Shown in pieces: positions 1 to 8,339 of a DNA stretch of 15,425 nucleotides (position 1 is the stretch's first letter; each line of letters begins with the position of its first letter). The position numbers were made by a program, and so were the translations under genes. Source of the DNA: Flavobacteriales bacterium (GTDB taxonomy: Bacteria; Bacteroidota; Bacteroidia; Flavobacteriales; UBA7430); NCBI GenBank assembly GCA_024959975.1, contig JANXFM010000023.1, forward strand, positions 1-15,425. The letters run 5' to 3'. The notes beneath the pieces are model-generated. The model did not search any database, had not been told where the DNA came from, and saw nothing but the letters and a program-made list of their open reading frames with translations.

Positions 1-29
1 CTAAAATATGCAGCTGGTTTTCAGCTTGT

Positions 30-412
30 GGGTAACTGTTCCTATGCGAGGATGAGTACGGGTATTTTAGGGTATCGAGTGTGAAAAAAGTCACATTTGA
101 GTCCACCCCTAACTCTAGAGCTCTATAATGCATTAAATACTAATAATTTGAGAGTCGCCGTACACATCCCTCCTAAGGATGAGTACGACAATTTTGGAGG
201 TATGTTGAACGTGAAAGAAAAGTCCATATTTAAATCCTCCTAAAACTCTAAAACCCTTCAACCCCGTGATTAACAATGAATTACTAGGCTAAGTACGCGT
301 CTATGGCAAGGATGTGTTGGCTATTTTTATTGCACATAAAAAAAAGTCCGCATCTGAGTCCTCCATGAAATCTGAAGGTCGCATACGCTTGATTTTAAAA
401 GGATTGCAAACA
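30..412 (+). repeat. Degenerate ~130-bp tandem repeats, about 3.5 copies
   Basis: Three imperfect copies of one unit can be aligned by eye. Each has a block AGGATG(agtacg) at 49-60, 176-187 and 309-314, and a second block of the form aaaGTCc.cattTGAGTCctcc at about 84-110, 216-241 and 340-365. Offsets between copies are 124-133 bp. The copies diverge strongly outside these two blocks. A fourth copy seems to begin at about 375 (ggtcgcatacgc...aaggattg) and is cut off before the tRNA fragment at 426. No open reading frame is shared by the copies, so a non-coding role or decay is more likely. This makes up nearly all of the first 425 bases, where I see no gene. Function unknown. Confidence 0.55.
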
Positions 413-425
413 CATGTGCTCCTGC

Positions 426-467
426 TTGGTAGGGATGAGGTCGACAGTTCGAATCTGTTCGTCAGCT
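426..467 (+). other. 3' fragment of tRNA-Thr(GGT), probable attachment site (attR)
   Basis: The 42 bases have exact tRNA geometry from the anticodon loop to the discriminator base: loop TTGGTAG with anticodon GGT (428-430), 3' anticodon strand GGATG, five-base variable region AGGTC, T-stem GACAG/CTGTT around the T-loop TTCGAAT (448-454), and 3' acceptor strand CGTCAGC. CCA is not encoded. The 5' half is missing: no GCTGACG acceptor strand, no D-arm, and the bases before the loop (CCTGC) pair with GGATG at only three of five positions. A tRNA 3' end that starts in the anticodon loop is the classic footprint left when a tyrosine-recombinase element integrates into a tRNA gene. With the fragment on the plus strand, the element should lie to the left. 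The alternative is an ordinary truncated pseudogene. Confidence 0.7.
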
Positions 468-508
468 CAAAGCGATATTTCATAGCAATGAAATATCGCT
501 TTTTTCTT
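468..508 (+). terminator. Rho-independent terminator behind the tRNA fragment
   Basis: A perfect 15-bp stem (AAAGCGATATTTCAT / ATGAAATATCGCTTT) with the loop AGCA is followed by further T residues, then CTTTC. It lies directly behind the tRNA 3' fragment. It was probably the terminator of the original tRNA-Thr gene, left in place on the chromosomal side of the attachment site. Confidence 0.8.
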
Positions 509-564
509 TCACAAACCCTTGTTTTTAAGTAAATTAGATGTACTATATCACAAGACATTTAATC

Positions 565-996
565 ATGAACAATAAATTAATATATAAGTATGGTATTGGT
601 ACAGGTTTAGCTATAATCCTCTACTTTATAGTGATGAAATTTACGGGGCTTATTAAGATTACTGAATTAAGGTATTTAAATCTTTTCATTATCATGGGAG
701 GTCTTTATAGTTATCTCAAAAAAACAACTAAAGAAGGTGTTGATTACCTAACTGCATTCTCAGGTGGTATCTATGTTTCGGTGGTTGCCGTCATCACCTT
801 TGTACTCTTTTTCATGATTTACATAGACATTATTGATCCGGCGTTCTACGATTACATTAAAGAAAATGAACCTTTTGGAAACTCTTTAGATAAAACAGCT
901 TTAGGGTTTATGCTCATTATTGAGGGGCTGTGCTCCGGGTTTATCCTAACCTTTGTGCTTATGCAATACTTTAAATCGTATTCATACAAGCATTAA
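565..996 (+). CDS. Small four-helix membrane protein, DUF4199-like
   Basis: This is a 143-residue integral membrane protein of unknown function. Four hydrophobic segments are visible at roughly residues 9-29, 36-52, 66-92 and 110-134. Short charged loops separate them (e.g. KKTTKEGVDY before helix 3), and the tail is polar (YFKSYSYKH). Length, four-helix layout and the loop before helix 3 resemble the DUF4199 family, which is common in Bacteroidota; this match is from memory and is moderate. I prefer the ATG at 565 (MNNKLIYKYG) because it precedes the first membrane helix directly. An in-frame ATG at 538 would add nine residues (MYYITRHLI) without a recognisable function. No Shine-Dalgarno sequence precedes either start. 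The gene is the first chromosomal gene after the putative attachment site and converges on the next gene. Confidence 0.6.
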   Translation: MNNKLIYKYGIGTGLAIILYFIVMKFTGLIKITELRYLNLFIIMGGLYSYLKKTTKEGVDYLTAFSGGIYVSVVAVITFVLFFMIYIDIIDPAFYDYIKENEPFGNSLDKTALGFMLIIEGLCSGFILTFVLMQYFKSYSYKH

Positions 997-1025
997 AAAA
1001 GACTGCTAAAAAAGCAACCTTTTTT
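995..1025. terminator. Bidirectional terminator between convergent genes
   Basis: AAAAAAGactGC and GCaacCTTTTTT can form a stem of seven A/T-rich pairs, a two-base internal mismatch and three more pairs, around a TAAAAAA loop. A-runs and T-runs on the two sides would let it act in both directions. It lies between the stops of the membrane protein gene (+) and the Cys-repeat protein gene (-). Confidence 0.55.
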
Positions 1026-1036
1026 ATTTACGATAA

Positions 1037-2542
1037 TTAATTTTTAACCCAAGGCATAACAGAAGTCTTGCCATCAATTGTCGCCTTCAGCAAATATAAA
1101 CCTACGGGCATCTCATTTACAGCAATCTGAATGGTATTATTGACAGCTATTCCTTCTATGGTTTTACTTAGAACGATATCACCTATAGAATTTAACACCT
1201 CTAATTGAATATTAGATAAATTCAATTCAAGATCAATATTGATAAAGTACTGACTTGGGTTAGGATACAAGACCATTGGAATTTCCACCAACTCTTCAAT
1301 AGCAACATCGGCAACCATGAACTCAGCAGTTACAGAACATCCCTGATTATCTGTTACAACAACAGAATACGCTCCATTTTCATTTGGAACAATATCACTT
1401 GTTGATTCATCCAATAACACATCGTTGTAATACCATTCAAAAGTTGGCCCGACAGCTTCCGTAGAAACAAGAATCAATTGGGACTCATATGAATGATTTT
1501 CTACAGAAACAGATATCGTATAACAAGAAGTATCATCATCTGTTGCCGTTTCATCGTAATTACAGGCAGTTGCATCCACACAACCCAAAACTTCCAATTC
1601 ATCACATACACCATCAGAATCTGCATCAGTCAAACAGTTACCATCACAATCGTAATACGAATCTGCATATTCACAAGATGAATCACCTGTATTTGCTTCT
1701 GAATTAAAATTACAAGCTGCAAAATCTGTACAACCACTTACCACAGCTTCACATGAACCATCATTGGTGTTTGCAGATGCATCATAATTAAATGCCGTTT
1801 CTTCAGCACAACCGGTTACAACAGCAATACAAAAACCATCATCTGTGGCTTCTGAATTAAAGTTAAACATAGAGTCATCCGTACAACCCGACACTTCATC
1901 CGCATCACAAACACTATCGTCATCTGAGTCATTACCAACAACCTGTCCTGTTCCATCAGTTTCTCCCGAACACGTTTCACAAGCTACCGGATTTATACAA
2001 GAACTATCATCTTCGGTTGCTTCTGAATTGTAATTACAGGCATTCACATTCGTACATCCGGATACCGGTGTTTCATCGTCAATCGTACAATTGTGAGTAA
2101 CTGTAACACCTTCGACTAATGCTATTCCGTTTACAATAAAAGCCACAGAATTGGATGGAACGAAATTTACAAATAAACTCGTCAATTCTAAATCATACAG
2201 ATCCGAACCATCTACAAGCTGAAGTAATATCGTTTCACCGGTCAATGCTCCATCAATTTCATCGGTAAATGTGTCATTTCCCCAAATGGCTAACGAAGTT
2301 TGATTCTCTCCATCAACATGAGTAGAACCGATCACCATTCCGGATTCAGTTATAGCAACCAAATATGCATCCGAATCTAAAACCGGCAATGATTGCACAA
2401 AAGACGGACGCAACATTGCCGTCATATTTACGCCTGTATTTCCCGTAAACTGCTCAGGCAAAACACACTGCGATTTCGCATTCGAAAAAGTAAATAGGGA
2501 TAACAGCACCAATATTAAGAGGGGGAGAGTTCTGTTTTTCAT
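1037..2542 (-). CDS. Secreted Cys-repeat protein with T9SS type A C-terminal domain
   Basis: This 501-residue exported protein has no recognised catalytic domain. A Sec signal peptide covers about residues 1-24 (hydrophobic LLILVLLSLFTF, then SNAKSQ). Residues 25-150 form an unrecognised beta-rich domain. Five copies of a ~21-residue Cys repeat, GC(T/A/V)...A.NYN..AT.D.SC, lie at 162-182, 219-238, 244-264, 270-290 and 320-340. Two acidic DSDDDSVCD / DADSDGVCD stretches (about 205-213 and 306-314) resemble thrombospondin type 3 calcium sites. Residues 342-410 look like an Ig/PKD-type beta domain (FEWYYND, GAYSVVVTDNQGC). The last ~78 residues are a canonical T9SS sorting domain (LYPNPS at 425-430, MPVGLYLLK near the end). 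The likely fate is export through T9SS and display on, or release from, the cell surface. The gene lies 133 bp downstream of the C25 peptidase gene on the same strand, and both proteins carry the same Cys repeat. Confidence 0.85.
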   Translation of the reverse strand: MKNRTLPLLILVLLSLFTFSNAKSQCVLPEQFTGNTGVNMTAMLRPSFVQSLPVLDSDAYLVAITESGMVIGSTHVDGENQTSLAIWGNDTFTDEIDGALTGETILLQLVDGSDLYDLELTSLFVNFVPSNSVAFIVNGIALVEGVTVTHNCTIDDETPVSGCTNVNACNYNSEATEDDSSCINPVACETCSGETDGTGQVVGNDSDDDSVCDADEVSGCTDDSMFNFNSEATDDGFCIAVVTGCAEETAFNYDASANTNDGSCEAVVSGCTDFAACNFNSEANTGDSSCEYADSYYDCDGNCLTDADSDGVCDELEVLGCVDATACNYDETATDDDTSCYTISVSVENHSYESQLILVSTEAVGPTFEWYYNDVLLDESTSDIVPNENGAYSVVVTDNQGCSVTAEFMVADVAIEELVEIPMVLYPNPSQYFINIDLELNLSNIQLEVLNSIGDIVLSKTIEGIAVNNTIQIAVNEMPVGLYLLKATIDGKTSVMPWVKN

Positions 2543-2572
2543 AATTATTTAGGTAATTAAACAACCGAAAGG

Positions 2573-2580
2573 CAAAGATA
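2573..2580 (-). promoter_or_regulatory. Candidate Bacteroidota -7 box of the Cys-repeat protein gene
   Basis: The minus strand reads TATCTTTG, a full match to the Bacteroidota TAnnTTTG box, about 30 nt before the start codon at 2542. Candidate TTTG -33 boxes are badly spaced (7 or 27 nt), so the promoter is only partly supported. The rest of 2543-2675 shows no gene and no clear terminator, so read-through from the peptidase gene is also possible. Confidence 0.4.
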
Positions 2581-2675
2581 TACTTTTCAAACGATATTTT
2601 TAAATATCAAAAATAGCCTTGTTAAGGACACTGAATTTCCAGACAACTTGTTTGGGTCTAAATGAATATCAACTG

Positions 2676-5600
2676 CTAATCATTTGGCAGATAAAACAAA
2701 ACCTGAGTAGACAGCATTTTAACCTGATATCCCTGTCCCGGCTCCATATTGCCAATGCCGTTAAAATCGTATTGGGGTAAATAAGTTGATCCCTCACCAT
2801 TCTTTACAATAATTACCTGATCTGCAATATCTGTAAATACAGCTACAACATCAGAAGCTCCCAGTGGTAAATAACCAAATATATTCCAACCTTCAGTTAA
2901 AGTAATCGGATTCTCCTCCGGAAGTATGTAAGTTCCTTCAACAAGTAAAGTGGCTGCATTTAGAAGTTTAATTTGATACCCTTGCCCAACCTGCATGTCA
3001 GCAATTCCATTATAGCCCCATTCAGGCATATATGCGAAACCTACATTATCTTTAACAATAATTATTTCAGAATAAATTTCACTTAACATGGATACAACAT
3101 CCATATCCTCTGTTAGTATGTAAGTAGAGAAATAGCTCCAACCCGAAATCAGATCAATTATTTGTTCAGAAATAACAGGACTATACACACAAGAGCCATC
3201 GTGCACGTTTGCATCAGGATTGTAATTATCTGCTTCAGGATCCATACAACCCAGAATTTCAGTAGACGCATCGCAGGTCACAATAAATATTTCTGAAGTA
3301 CCAAAACCAAATGTATCTCCCTGTGCTACTTCATTTTCGCAAACAGTAATCCAATAGCCATTTGGAGCAAATATTCCGTCTCCATAAACATCCTGAATAT
3401 TAAAAGTCATTTGACTTCCCTCGGCTGCGCAAACCGTTGTCGTATAAGTACAATCACTCTCATAAGTATCTGCCTCAACAGAAGCTAAAACTTCTCCGTC
3501 AGCATTGGTGAGATCCCATGAAGTTTCAGAACCATATGTATCTGTCATAATGGTTACTTCAATAGTCAGATCGGTACTGCGACACATCGGTGTTTCAAAT
3601 ACTACATCAGCAACCTGTTGAAAATCTCCTTCAACAATAGATAAGATTATATCAATTGCAGTATCTGAAGGTGCATCAGTAGCTAATAACACCTCATATT
3701 CTAAACTTATTGATTCCCCTATAGCTAATGCATTAATTGCAATCTCATTAACAACTGTCAGATACAATACATCTGTTGTTAAACCGGCTGTACCGCCATT
3801 AAAATCAGCTGAACCATTGTTCTTTAGTGTAATTGTTGCAGTCGTTGTTTCTCCAAAACTCAGATCAGATTCTACAGAAGTCACTTCAAGTGCCGGAGCG
3901 TGTAATGGAACAGAAATTAAACTTGACCACGAACCTTCATCACTGGACATAAGTACATTTACAACAGCCTCTTCTCCATCCAATGCATTCAAGGATACGT
4001 CAGCTTCAAATGAATTTCCATTATAGGTATAAGAAGCTCCGGGTTCTATTCCGGGAATAGAGACTCCGGATGTCGTTATTCCAAAAGACCCACTATCAAC
4101 TTCAGCAGATAAATAAATCGCTGAGGTCGCTTCAATTCCTATATTTTCAATGGTAAAATATAGTGGAAAACTCTCATTGTAAGAAGCCAGACCATCTTCA
4201 TCACCAATTTCGTATGAGCTGACTTTTAACCAGGGACCGTCAAGAACAACAACGGAAACAGTACCAATATCAGGAACGGTATTAAAAGCCGTTACAGTAA
4301 CTGTTAGATCACTTACCATAGACACGGCATCAAAATTTACAGTAGCTGCCCCTCCGGAGACAACTGCAGTTCCAATAATTTCATCATCTGATGTTAAAGA
4401 AACTAAAGCATTCTCTGTAGAACAGGAAACATCAAATGAAGTGGAGCCAATAGGAATAATAGGATTATAGGAAACAATCATGGTTTCAGGAATCTGAGTT
4501 CTAACAATTACCGAAGGGTCTCCAAAACAAGTCCAGGTATCTGTCATTTCAGCACCATTACTTCCATAAGTATCATTCATTTGCATACAACCATTCATAG
4601 AAATCCCTCCAAAGGAACGGGAATCACTATTTTCATTCATCTCAGTAAGAATAAAAATCATCTGATCCTGCCCCTCCATAGGAGGGTCCCAGGATTGATC
4701 AATGGTTGACATCAATGTAGCAATAGCTCCTGTAGGCTGATCGTTATGTGTGGCTCTCAACCAGGATTCTGCAAAACACGTAGTTTCGGTGAAGTTCCCA
4801 TTTACACAACCTACCGAAAAAAAGAACGGATGCACTTCCGTATTGGTCAAATTATTCACTTCCGTTATACTATATCCCGAAGTTGAAATCGAAACATCTG
4901 AACCATGACCTGTGTAATTTATTAAACCCAGACCATTTTCAATTAAAACGTCTACATCTGAGGCAGTCGGATTTCCATCAGCATCTTCTCCTCCCTGGTC
5001 TCCATCATACAATTCATAACCCATCGTGTAAGTGTAATCCAAAAGCACATCACGAATATTTCTTAAATGCTGATAATCATACTCATTATCATCACCGGGT
5101 CCTTCATTTGATCCCACACCAATACTTTTAGAATAAGCATCAGAAACCAGAGGTGTTTTCTCATATTTAATTACTCTGTTTACCTGTGTTGTCACCTGAC
5201 TTTTATCTTCTGCAGAAAAACGTCCTACAAACACCTCAGGATACGAATCATCCCCCTCAATATATCCATAATAATTATCGGAATAACCCGCACTTGCCAA
5301 ATAAGCCGGTACATGTTCATGATCTCCTACCAATAAAACATAAGTAAGGTCGTGTGAATTATAATAATCTGCTATATAAGCCTTTATCTCATCCTGACCT
5401 CCAATAGTCGCTACATCAACAATTTCATTAGAAATCCCCTTTTGAGTTTTCCAATCCATAAAATCCTGCATCGGCTCTATAAAATCATTGTAAGCGATAA
5501 TAAGCATTCCCCCATCTTCACTATTTACAGATGATCTTTGAGTTTTATTATAATTGATAAATAAATTTTGATAGATCAATTCAAACTGAGGATCCATAGT

Positions 5601-6185
5601 ACGAGGGTGTTTTATGGAAGATTCAAATTGAATTTCAAATTCCATAGAATCATAGACTCTTAACACCTTTTTGACAGGATTATACTGAAAAGGGTAAATC
5701 CAAAGCACTTGACCTTCAACATCTCTTATTGTATGGGGTGTTTGAGCTTCATAAATTTCCGATGGGAAAAATTCATCCTTGTCATACTGCTTTCCAAATG
5801 AATAAGACACTTTAGTAGGACTTACATTTCTCATCAAATTCCCTTTGGATGGTGCGATCTCCACTTTATAATCTTTGTAGGTAGAATTCAAGATTTCAAT
5901 GCTTGGATCCGCTCCTTTAGGTATGATGTAAGAACAGGCATACTTTTGCAGATCCGGCGCACCTTCTATTAGCATGGATGAAGCTCCCTGCATCAATGGA
6001 ACATTCATAATTCCCTTCGGAGTTTTTACTTCAATAAATTCAAAATCAGGACTTTCAAATTGTATACTTAAAGAATTACCAGTTGAAGAAGCCAATCGAA
6101 GCGCTGATTGCTCTTGTGCTTTCAAAGTTGAAAGGACAAAAAACAGCAATGCAACAATTCTACAAACTGCGAGGGGGCTCTTCAT
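2676..6185 (-). CDS. Secreted gingipain-family (C25) cysteine peptidase
   Basis: This 1169-residue extracellular protease is of the C25 (gingipain-like) family. A signal peptide covers about residues 1-23 (VALLFFVLSTLKA). Residues 24-220 look like the propeptide. The catalytic domain spans about 225-563, with the catalytic His in YTGHGS (H427), the catalytic Cys in SVGC (C460), and a closing TCFGDPSVIVRT (552-563), all as in gingipains. An Ig-like domain follows (about 566-648), as in gingipains. Then come two CARDB-like beta domains (about 650-760 and 765-865), a Cys-containing beta domain (868-971), one Cys repeat GCMDPEADNYNPDANVHDGSC-type (979-999), and two tandem ~80-residue modules (1007-1088, 1092-1169) sharing GW..F and IIIVK..G..Y.P....NGI..M..GQGYQ.K. 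There is no YPNP-type T9SS sorting domain, so how it is anchored or exported is open. The active-site residues are present, so it is probably active. Substrate specificity cannot be read from the sequence. Confidence 0.88.
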   Translation of the reverse strand: MKSPLAVCRIVALLFFVLSTLKAQEQSALRLASSTGNSLSIQFESPDFEFIEVKTPKGIMNVPLMQGASSMLIEGAPDLQKYACSYIIPKGADPSIEILNSTYKDYKVEIAPSKGNLMRNVSPTKVSYSFGKQYDKDEFFPSEIYEAQTPHTIRDVEGQVLWIYPFQYNPVKKVLRVYDSMEFEIQFESSIKHPRTMDPQFELIYQNLFINYNKTQRSSVNSEDGGMLIIAYNDFIEPMQDFMDWKTQKGISNEIVDVATIGGQDEIKAYIADYYNSHDLTYVLLVGDHEHVPAYLASAGYSDNYYGYIEGDDSYPEVFVGRFSAEDKSQVTTQVNRVIKYEKTPLVSDAYSKSIGVGSNEGPGDDNEYDYQHLRNIRDVLLDYTYTMGYELYDGDQGGEDADGNPTASDVDVLIENGLGLINYTGHGSDVSISTSGYSITEVNNLTNTEVHPFFFSVGCVNGNFTETTCFAESWLRATHNDQPTGAIATLMSTIDQSWDPPMEGQDQMIFILTEMNENSDSRSFGGISMNGCMQMNDTYGSNGAEMTDTWTCFGDPSVIVRTQIPETMIVSYNPIIPIGSTSFDVSCSTENALVSLTSDDEIIGTAVVSGGAATVNFDAVSMVSDLTVTVTAFNTVPDIGTVSVVVLDGPWLKVSSYEIGDEDGLASYNESFPLYFTIENIGIEATSAIYLSAEVDSGSFGITTSGVSIPGIEPGASYTYNGNSFEADVSLNALDGEEAVVNVLMSSDEGSWSSLISVPLHAPALEVTSVESDLSFGETTTATITLKNNGSADFNGGTAGLTTDVLYLTVVNEIAINALAIGESISLEYEVLLATDAPSDTAIDIILSIVEGDFQQVADVVFETPMCRSTDLTIEVTIMTDTYGSETSWDLTNADGEVLASVEADTYESDCTYTTTVCAAEGSQMTFNIQDVYGDGIFAPNGYWITVCENEVAQGDTFGFGTSEIFIVTCDASTEILGCMDPEADNYNPDANVHDGSCVYSPVISEQIIDLISGWSYFSTYILTEDMDVVSMLSEIYSEIIIVKDNVGFAYMPEWGYNGIADMQVGQGYQIKLLNAATLLVEGTYILPEENPITLTEGWNIFGYLPLGASDVVAVFTDIADQVIIVKNGEGSTYLPQYDFNGIGNMEPGQGYQVKMLSTQVLFYLPND

Positions 6186-6306
6186 TACTAGATAATATTA
6201 CCCCCTGTCAAAAAAAAAGGGAGAGGTTAAAAAATCATTTTACTAAGATACGTAAAAAACATTCCATACAACTAAGAATTAAACGTTGATAATACGCCCG
6301 ATAAAC

Positions 6307-6335
6307 TTTAGATTAACCACAAAAACGTATATTTG
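6307..6335 (+). promoter_or_regulatory. Candidate promoter of thrS-infC-rpmI-rplT
   Basis: TATATTTG at 6328-6335 matches the Bacteroidota -7 box TAnnTTTG. TTTA at 6307-6310, 17 nt before it, is a weak -33 box. The implied transcript starts about 28 nt before thrS. It lies in the 184-bp divergent gap 6186-6369, where I found no matching box for the minus-strand peptidase gene. Confidence 0.5.
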
Positions 6336-6369
6336 CTGACTGTCGTAAAATTTGATTAGATAAGAACAA

Positions 6370-8316
6370 ATGATTAACATTACATTACCAGATGGAACGG
6401 TAAAAGAATACCCAAAAGGCACTACTGCTATGCAAATTGCCGAGGGCATTAGCAGTGGATTAGCACGCAATGTTTTAGCTGCAGAGATCGATGGCGAAGT
6501 TTGGGATGCTACTCGAACTATCAATACTGATGTAAGCTTAAAGCTTCTTACCTGGAACGATGACAATGGCAAAATGGCCATGTGGCATTCTTCTGCCCAC
6601 TTGATGGCTGAAGCACTGGAAGCACTTTACCCGGGAATCAAATTGGCTATCGGGCCTCCAATAGAAAACGGTTTCTATTACGACATCGACTTTGGTGAAC
6701 ACAGCTTTTCTTCAGATCATTTTCCGAAAGTGGAAAAGAAAATGACAGAATTAGCACGCCAAAAAAATAGTTTTGAGCGCATAGAAATTCCTAAGGCAGA
6801 AGCTGTTTCTTATTTCCGGAAAAAGGAAGACGAATACAAGCTGGAATTACTTGAAGGTCTGGAGGATGGCGAAATCACATTCTACAAGCAAGGTGAATTT
6901 ACCGATCTGTGCAGAGGGCCACATATTCCTCACACAGGTTTCATTAAAGCTTTTAAACTGCTAAATACCGCAGGTGCTTACTGGAGAGGTGATGAAAAAA
7001 ATAAACAGCTGACAAGAATTTACGGAATTTCATTTCCTAAAAATAAAGAGCTTACCGCTTATCTTGAAATGCTTGAAGAAGCAAAGAAAAGAGATCACCG
7101 TAAGCTGGGTAAAGAGATGGAACTTTTCACTTTCTCTCAAAAAGTAGGTCAGGGTTTACCTTTATGGTTGCCAAAAGGAGCTGCTTTAAGAGAGCGGTTA
7201 GAAAACTTCTTAAAAAAAGCACAAGTTATTGCGGGTTACGAACCTGTAATTACACCCCATATTGCCAGCAAAGACTTATACGTTTGTTCCGGACACTATG
7301 AAAAATACGGAGAGGATTCTTTCCAACCCATTAAAACTCCTAACGAAGGCGAAGAGTTTTTCTTAAAACCAATGAACTGCCCGCACCATTGTGAGATTTA
7401 CAAAAGTAAACCACGATCTTACAAAGACCTTCCGGTGCGCTACGCAGAATTCGGCACGGTTTATCGTTACGAACAGAGTGGAGAGTTACACGGTTTAACT
7501 CGTGTAAGAGCATTCACTCAGGATGACGCTCACTTATTTGTAAGACCCGATCAGGTACAGGAAGAATTTGAAAAAGTAATCGACTTAGTGCTTTATGTAT
7601 TTAAAGCTTTAGGCTTTGAAGATTTCACAGCACAGGTTTCTTTGCGTGATAAAGAAAACAGAGATAAATACATTGGTAGCGATACCAACTGGGATCTGGC
7701 AGAAAATGCGATTATCGATTCAGCCGACAAAAAAGGTCTTAAAACTACAATAGAATATGGTGAAGCTGCCTTTTATGGTCCCAAACTAGACTTTATGGTC
7801 AAAGATGCTCTGGGAAGATCGTGGCAATTAGGTACCATTCAGGTAGATTATAACTTACCAGAACGTTTTGAACTTGAGTACACAGGTTCTGATAACAAAA
7901 AACATCGGCCGGTAATGATTCACAGAGCACCATTTGGGTCTATGGAAAGATTTGTGGCCGTATTACTTGAACACTGTGGAGGGAACTTCCCACTATGGTT
8001 AACACCGGATCAGGTTTGCATACTTCCAATTAGCGATAAGTACATGGATTATAGCAAAGAAGTTTTAAATTCGCTTAAAATTTCCGATATTCGCGCCGAG
8101 ATTGACGACCGTAGTGAAAAAACAGGTCGAAAGATTCGTGATGCAGAAGTTCGTAAAATACCATTCATGCTTATCGTTGGAGAACGTGAAGCCGCTGAGG
8201 GCAAGGTTTCTGTAAGACGTCATGGTGGCGAAGACCTTGGAAGTATGAGCTTAGAGGAATTTAAAACCCTGACGAACAAAGAAATTACAGAAAATATTGA
8301 CGAATTTGTTGTTTAA
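6370..8316 (+). CDS. thrS: Threonyl-tRNA synthetase
   Basis: This enzyme charges tRNA-Thr with threonine in the cytoplasm. At 648 residues it has the usual full bacterial length and all domains. An N-terminal TGS domain spans about 1-60 (MINITLPDGTVKEYPKGTTA). The editing domain has HSSAH (H73, H77) and CRGPH (C181, H185), which together clear mischarged Ser. The class II catalytic core spans about 245-540; its zinc ligands are C337 (MNCPHH), H388 (DDAHLF) and H518 (MIHRAPFGS), corresponding to C334/H385/H511 of the E. coli enzyme. Motif 2 lies around RYAEFGTVYRYE, and motif 3 is the GSMERF segment. The anticodon-binding domain begins near residue 545 (DQVCILPI). It is the first gene of the thrS-infC-rpmI-rplT cluster, 23 nt before infC. 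No leader structure is apparent in its short 5' region. Confidence 0.98.
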   Translation: MINITLPDGTVKEYPKGTTAMQIAEGISSGLARNVLAAEIDGEVWDATRTINTDVSLKLLTWNDDNGKMAMWHSSAHLMAEALEALYPGIKLAIGPPIENGFYYDIDFGEHSFSSDHFPKVEKKMTELARQKNSFERIEIPKAEAVSYFRKKEDEYKLELLEGLEDGEITFYKQGEFTDLCRGPHIPHTGFIKAFKLLNTAGAYWRGDEKNKQLTRIYGISFPKNKELTAYLEMLEEAKKRDHRKLGKEMELFTFSQKVGQGLPLWLPKGAALRERLENFLKKAQVIAGYEPVITPHIASKDLYVCSGHYEKYGEDSFQPIKTPNEGEEFFLKPMNCPHHCEIYKSKPRSYKDLPVRYAEFGTVYRYEQSGELHGLTRVRAFTQDDAHLFVRPDQVQEEFEKVIDLVLYVFKALGFEDFTAQVSLRDKENRDKYIGSDTNWDLAENAIIDSADKKGLKTTIEYGEAAFYGPKLDFMVKDALGRSWQLGTIQVDYNLPERFELEYTGSDNKKHRPVMIHRAPFGSMERFVAVLLEHCGGNFPLWLTPDQVCILPISDKYMDYSKEVLNSLKISDIRAEIDDRSEKTGRKIRDAEVRKIPFMLIVGEREAAEGKVSVRRHGGEDLGSMSLEEFKTLTNKEITENIDEFVV

Positions 8317-8325
8317 CTAAACTAT

Positions 8326-8331
8326 AGGAGG
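8326..8331 (+). promoter_or_regulatory. Shine-Dalgarno sequence that fixes the infC start
   Basis: A perfect AGGAGG lies eight nucleotides before the ATA codon at 8340. Strong ribosome-binding sequences are uncommon in Bacteroidota, so this spacing is good evidence that translation starts at ATA rather than at the GTG at 8520 or the ATT at 8346. Confidence 0.8.
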
Positions 8332-8339
8332 AACAAGCC

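Noticed and set aside
84..365. T-arm-like TTTGAGTCC motifs in the repeats as tRNA pseudogenes
   Set aside because: Identity to the real T-arm at 443-459 is low, stems do not pair, and no acceptor or anticodon arms are visible.
70..470. A tmRNA gene ending in the tRNA-like 3' segment
   Set aside because: The length would fit, but there is no tag reading frame ending in Ala codons, no matching 5' end, and the segment matches tRNA-Thr(GGT) including its anticodon.
301..558. Small reading frames on both strands in the left-edge region
   Set aside because: They run through the tRNA fragment and its terminator and show no protein-like features.
6336..6369. T-box or other leader control of thrS
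   Set aside because: The likely leader is only about 30 nt and shows no structure; T-boxes are not expected in this phylum.
426..8316. A functional link between the tRNA-Thr fragment and thrS
   Set aside because: They are about 6 kb apart with unrelated genes between, and tRNA genes are generic integration targets, so this is taken as coincidence.
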